Below, in pieces: positions 62,180-64,000 of a DNA stretch of 64,000 nt; position 1 is the first letter of the stretch; each line of letters starts with the position of its first letter. Both the position numbers and the translations under genes were made by a program. Origin of the DNA: Phascolarctos cinereus (Eukaryota > Chordata > Mammalia > Diprotodontia > Phascolarctidae); the NCBI RefSeq assembly GCF_002099425.1, contig NW_018344216.1:871501-935500 (forward strand), in the 5' to 3' direction. The notes under the pieces are model-generated. The model was not told the origin of the DNA. It did not search any database and saw only the letters and a program-made list of their open reading frames with translations.

Positions 62180-62415
62180 GTCTGATTGTTAAACTTTCAG
62201 TATGAGCATTTACACCTTGGAATGCGAAGAAAGGGGCTTGATTCATTATTTTGTTGTTTTAGATTTAAAGTAATTGAGAAAATGCTAATAATTCAGATTA
62301 AACCTAAAAGTGTATCATGTGTTTTTTTTTTATTTCCCAGAAAGTCTGTTAAGGCCTTTACTAGCACACCACTGTCCATGATAAACTTTTTTAAAAAAGT
62401 TAAAAACCCCTGATC
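62180..62415. repeat. Unclassified dispersed repeat, copy B
   Basis: Matches 57346-57590. It ends AAAAAGTTAAAAACCCCTGATCTAG, which looks like a hAT end (CAGGGGTTTTTAAC), suggesting the family is a non-autonomous DNA transposon or has one beside it. Confidence 0.65.
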
Positions 62416-62794
62416 TAGAAGGTTTGAAATTAGAAACTCTAGAACTCGGTATTTCTGCAGAGGTGCTCCCCAGAAAATCTTCCTTCCCTGACTAGAAGTA
62501 TAGATTTCAGGATCACTTTACCTAGTCAGGCAAAATCCCCCCCACCCCAATCCTTCCACACAGGAATTAGGGTTTATGAACATTGTCCATAAACACTTGG
62601 GCCAACTACCAGCACATAACCACCTCTTTCATGTATTTTCTGTAAGTCTTTATCTACTGTACCTGGGAGGGGAGAAGAAACTACAAATGGGTATGGGTTC
62701 CCCGAATGCAGGTCTGCTCTGCTGCGTGCTGATTTGTTTAGAAAGCTGGTCTCACAGCTTACTTTCATAGACCACAGAAGGTCCTTTTTCTGTT
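62416..62794. other. Unassigned sequence
   Basis: Overlapping frames on both strands at 62574-62770 have no motif. Nothing supportable. Confidence 0.35.
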
Positions 62795-63330
62795 AAGAGT
62801 CCACCCCTAAGAATGGCTGAACAAAGGTATACAATTGTGATGGAATACTATTGTGCTATGAGAAATGGCAAACAGGATGATTTCAGAAAAACCTTGAAAG
62901 ACTTACATGAACTGATGCAAAATGAAGTGAGTAGAAACAAGAGGTCATCATACATAGTAATAGCAATGTTATACAATGACCAACTGTGAATGACTTAGCT
63001 GTTCTTAGCAATACAAAGATTCAAGACAATTCTGAAGGAAAAAATGCTATCCACCTCCAGAAAACGAACTAATGGAGTCTGAATGTAGATTGAAGCAGAC
63101 TTTTTTACTTTATCTTTCTTGGGTTTTCTGGTCTGCATTTTCTTTTGCAACATGGCTAATATGGAAATGTTTTGCATGACTTCATATGTATAATTTATAG
63201 CACATTGTTTGCCTTCTCAAGGAGGGAAGAAAGGAAAGAAAAAAGGGAGAGAATTTGGAACTCAAAATTTTAAAAACATAAACATTAAATTTTTTTAACA
63301 TGCTATTGAGAAAATTGTTATTAAAAAATG
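62795..63330 (+). mobile_element. L1 3' region
   Basis: AGAATGGCTGAACAAAGGTA, TGATGGAATACTATTGTGCT, TTACATGAACTGATGCAAAA, GCTATCCACCTCCAGAAAAC, GAATTTGGAACTCAAAATTT and an A-rich end. 5'-truncated, frame broken. Confidence 0.9.
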
Positions 63331-63534
63331 CACTTCTTATTCTAAACCAGTTAATCATTTTGGAATTCTCCATGTTGTATTGACAAAGTACTGGTGGTCA
63401 TACCTATAGTTCCATGGAGAAGTGGCTCTCCAGAGCCTCCAAACAAAGGCTCACACTCTGTAATCTCATCTGTTTGATTAGGAAACTCATAAAATCAACT
63501 AGGAAACTCTTTAATCTAACTCTTAACTCTTTAA

Positions 63535-63655
63535 ATATGGATAAAGAAATGGAAAAGCTGTGATGTGGCTAAGGTCACGGAGGTAGAAGAGAAGAGAGGC
63601 AACATCTAAACTCACATTTTCTGGTTAAGAATTTAGTGTTCTTTCTGCTAGACAA
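63535..63655 (-). mobile_element. Degenerate MIR-type SINE (antisense)
   Basis: GATGTGGCTAAGGTCACGGA, GGTAGAAGAGAAGAGAGGCA and TTCTTTCTGCTAGACAACAC keep the antisense MIR order. Confidence 0.5.
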
Positions 63656-63805
63656 CACTGCTCTATAGTATAAAAACTTCCCCCATTCTCAATGCCCTAA
63701 CCATAAGGAAACAATTTTCCTTTTTCTGCTTTTTATTTCTCTCTCTTCTAATCATAAACTGATTGGCTATTTCTGGTTTAGAGACTCGTGGGGTGCAACT
63801 TTTAA

Positions 63806-64000
63806 AATAATAATAGCTGACATTTAGTGTTTTAAAGTTTATATTTGCTGCTCACAAACACGTGTTAGATATTATTATCCTCATTTTACAAATGAAGATA
63901 GTGAGATTGAGAGAGCTTAAGTAACTTGCCTAAAATCCTGAGGCAGGATTCAAACCCAAGTCTCACCTGACTTCAGATCCAAGGCTCCTTCCACTATACT
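63806..64000 (-). mobile_element. MIR/THER1-type SINE (antisense), runs to window edge
   Basis: AATAATAATAGCTGACATTT, AGATATTATTATCCTCATTT, TTACAAATGAAGATAGTGAG, AAGTAACTTGCCTAAAATCC and CAAACCCAAGTCTCACCTGA; the head end may continue beyond 64000. Confidence 0.88.

Noticed and set aside
1-64000. Bacterial, plasmid or phage origin, operons, riboswitches or toxin systems
   Set aside because: The dense marsupial SINE/LINE content and lack of long open frames exclude a prokaryotic source.

Overview
This window reads as intergenic or deep-intronic DNA from a marsupial (metatherian) genome. The evidence is the repeat content. It holds many copies of the marsupial tRNA-derived CORE-SINEs (head GGGCAGCTAGGTGGC...CAGTGGATAGAGCAC). 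Some end in poly(A) and some in a tail related to BovB/RTE. It also holds marsupial-type L1 3' ends, old L2 and CR1/L3 LINEs, MIR/THER1-type SINEs, small hAT and mariner relatives, and one isolated LTR. I cannot tell an opossum from a dasyurid or macropod by eye. The DNA is AT-rich, poor in CpG and rich in microsatellites. I found no convincing intact host protein-coding gene and no rRNA, tRNA, snRNA or CRISPR. Nearly all open frames longer than about 60 codons fall in LINEs, SINEs or simple repeats.

Layout. 1-9 kb: an RTE-type LINE 3' end, a hAT-like non-autonomous DNA transposon, two palindromic MITE copies, a ~100-bp AT-rich tandem array, and a SINE with a 14-bp perfect target-site duplication. 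9-12 kb: MIR/L2 scraps and an L1 3' end. 12.7-17.2 kb: a mosaic of minus-strand CR1/L3 LINE pieces broken up by SINEs and L2, with a striking inverted-repeat cluster near 16.05 kb. 17-25 kb: microsatellites, L2 and SINEs, plus a non-repetitive block at 18.0-18.6 kb that looks like a minus-strand terminal exon with 3' UTR. 27.46-30.43 kb and 52.08-55.06 kb: two long copies of an ORF1-only, HAL1-like L1 derivative in the same orientation. 31-39 kb: L2, SINEs, a long pyrimidine tract and TA/TG repeats. 39-40 kb: an internally deleted BovB-like RTE. 41.8-45.8 kb: two minus-strand L1 3' segments, each carrying a SINE. 46-51 kb: nested L1-in-L2, SINE-in-MIR, a solo LTR, and an L2 interrupted by a mariner MITE and a hAT element. 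55-64 kb: further L1 3' ends (one composite insertion inside an L2 with a clear duplication), MIRs and two pairs of unclassified dispersed repeats.

The sequences work as a record of mobilisation partnerships rather than as a gene set. RTE/BovB LINE tails recur on SINEs, an L1-type tail serves HAL1 and the poly(A) SINEs, and L2 and CR1/L3 form the oldest layer. Family names are by recognition of motifs without a database search, and boundaries are generally good to about 10-30 bases.
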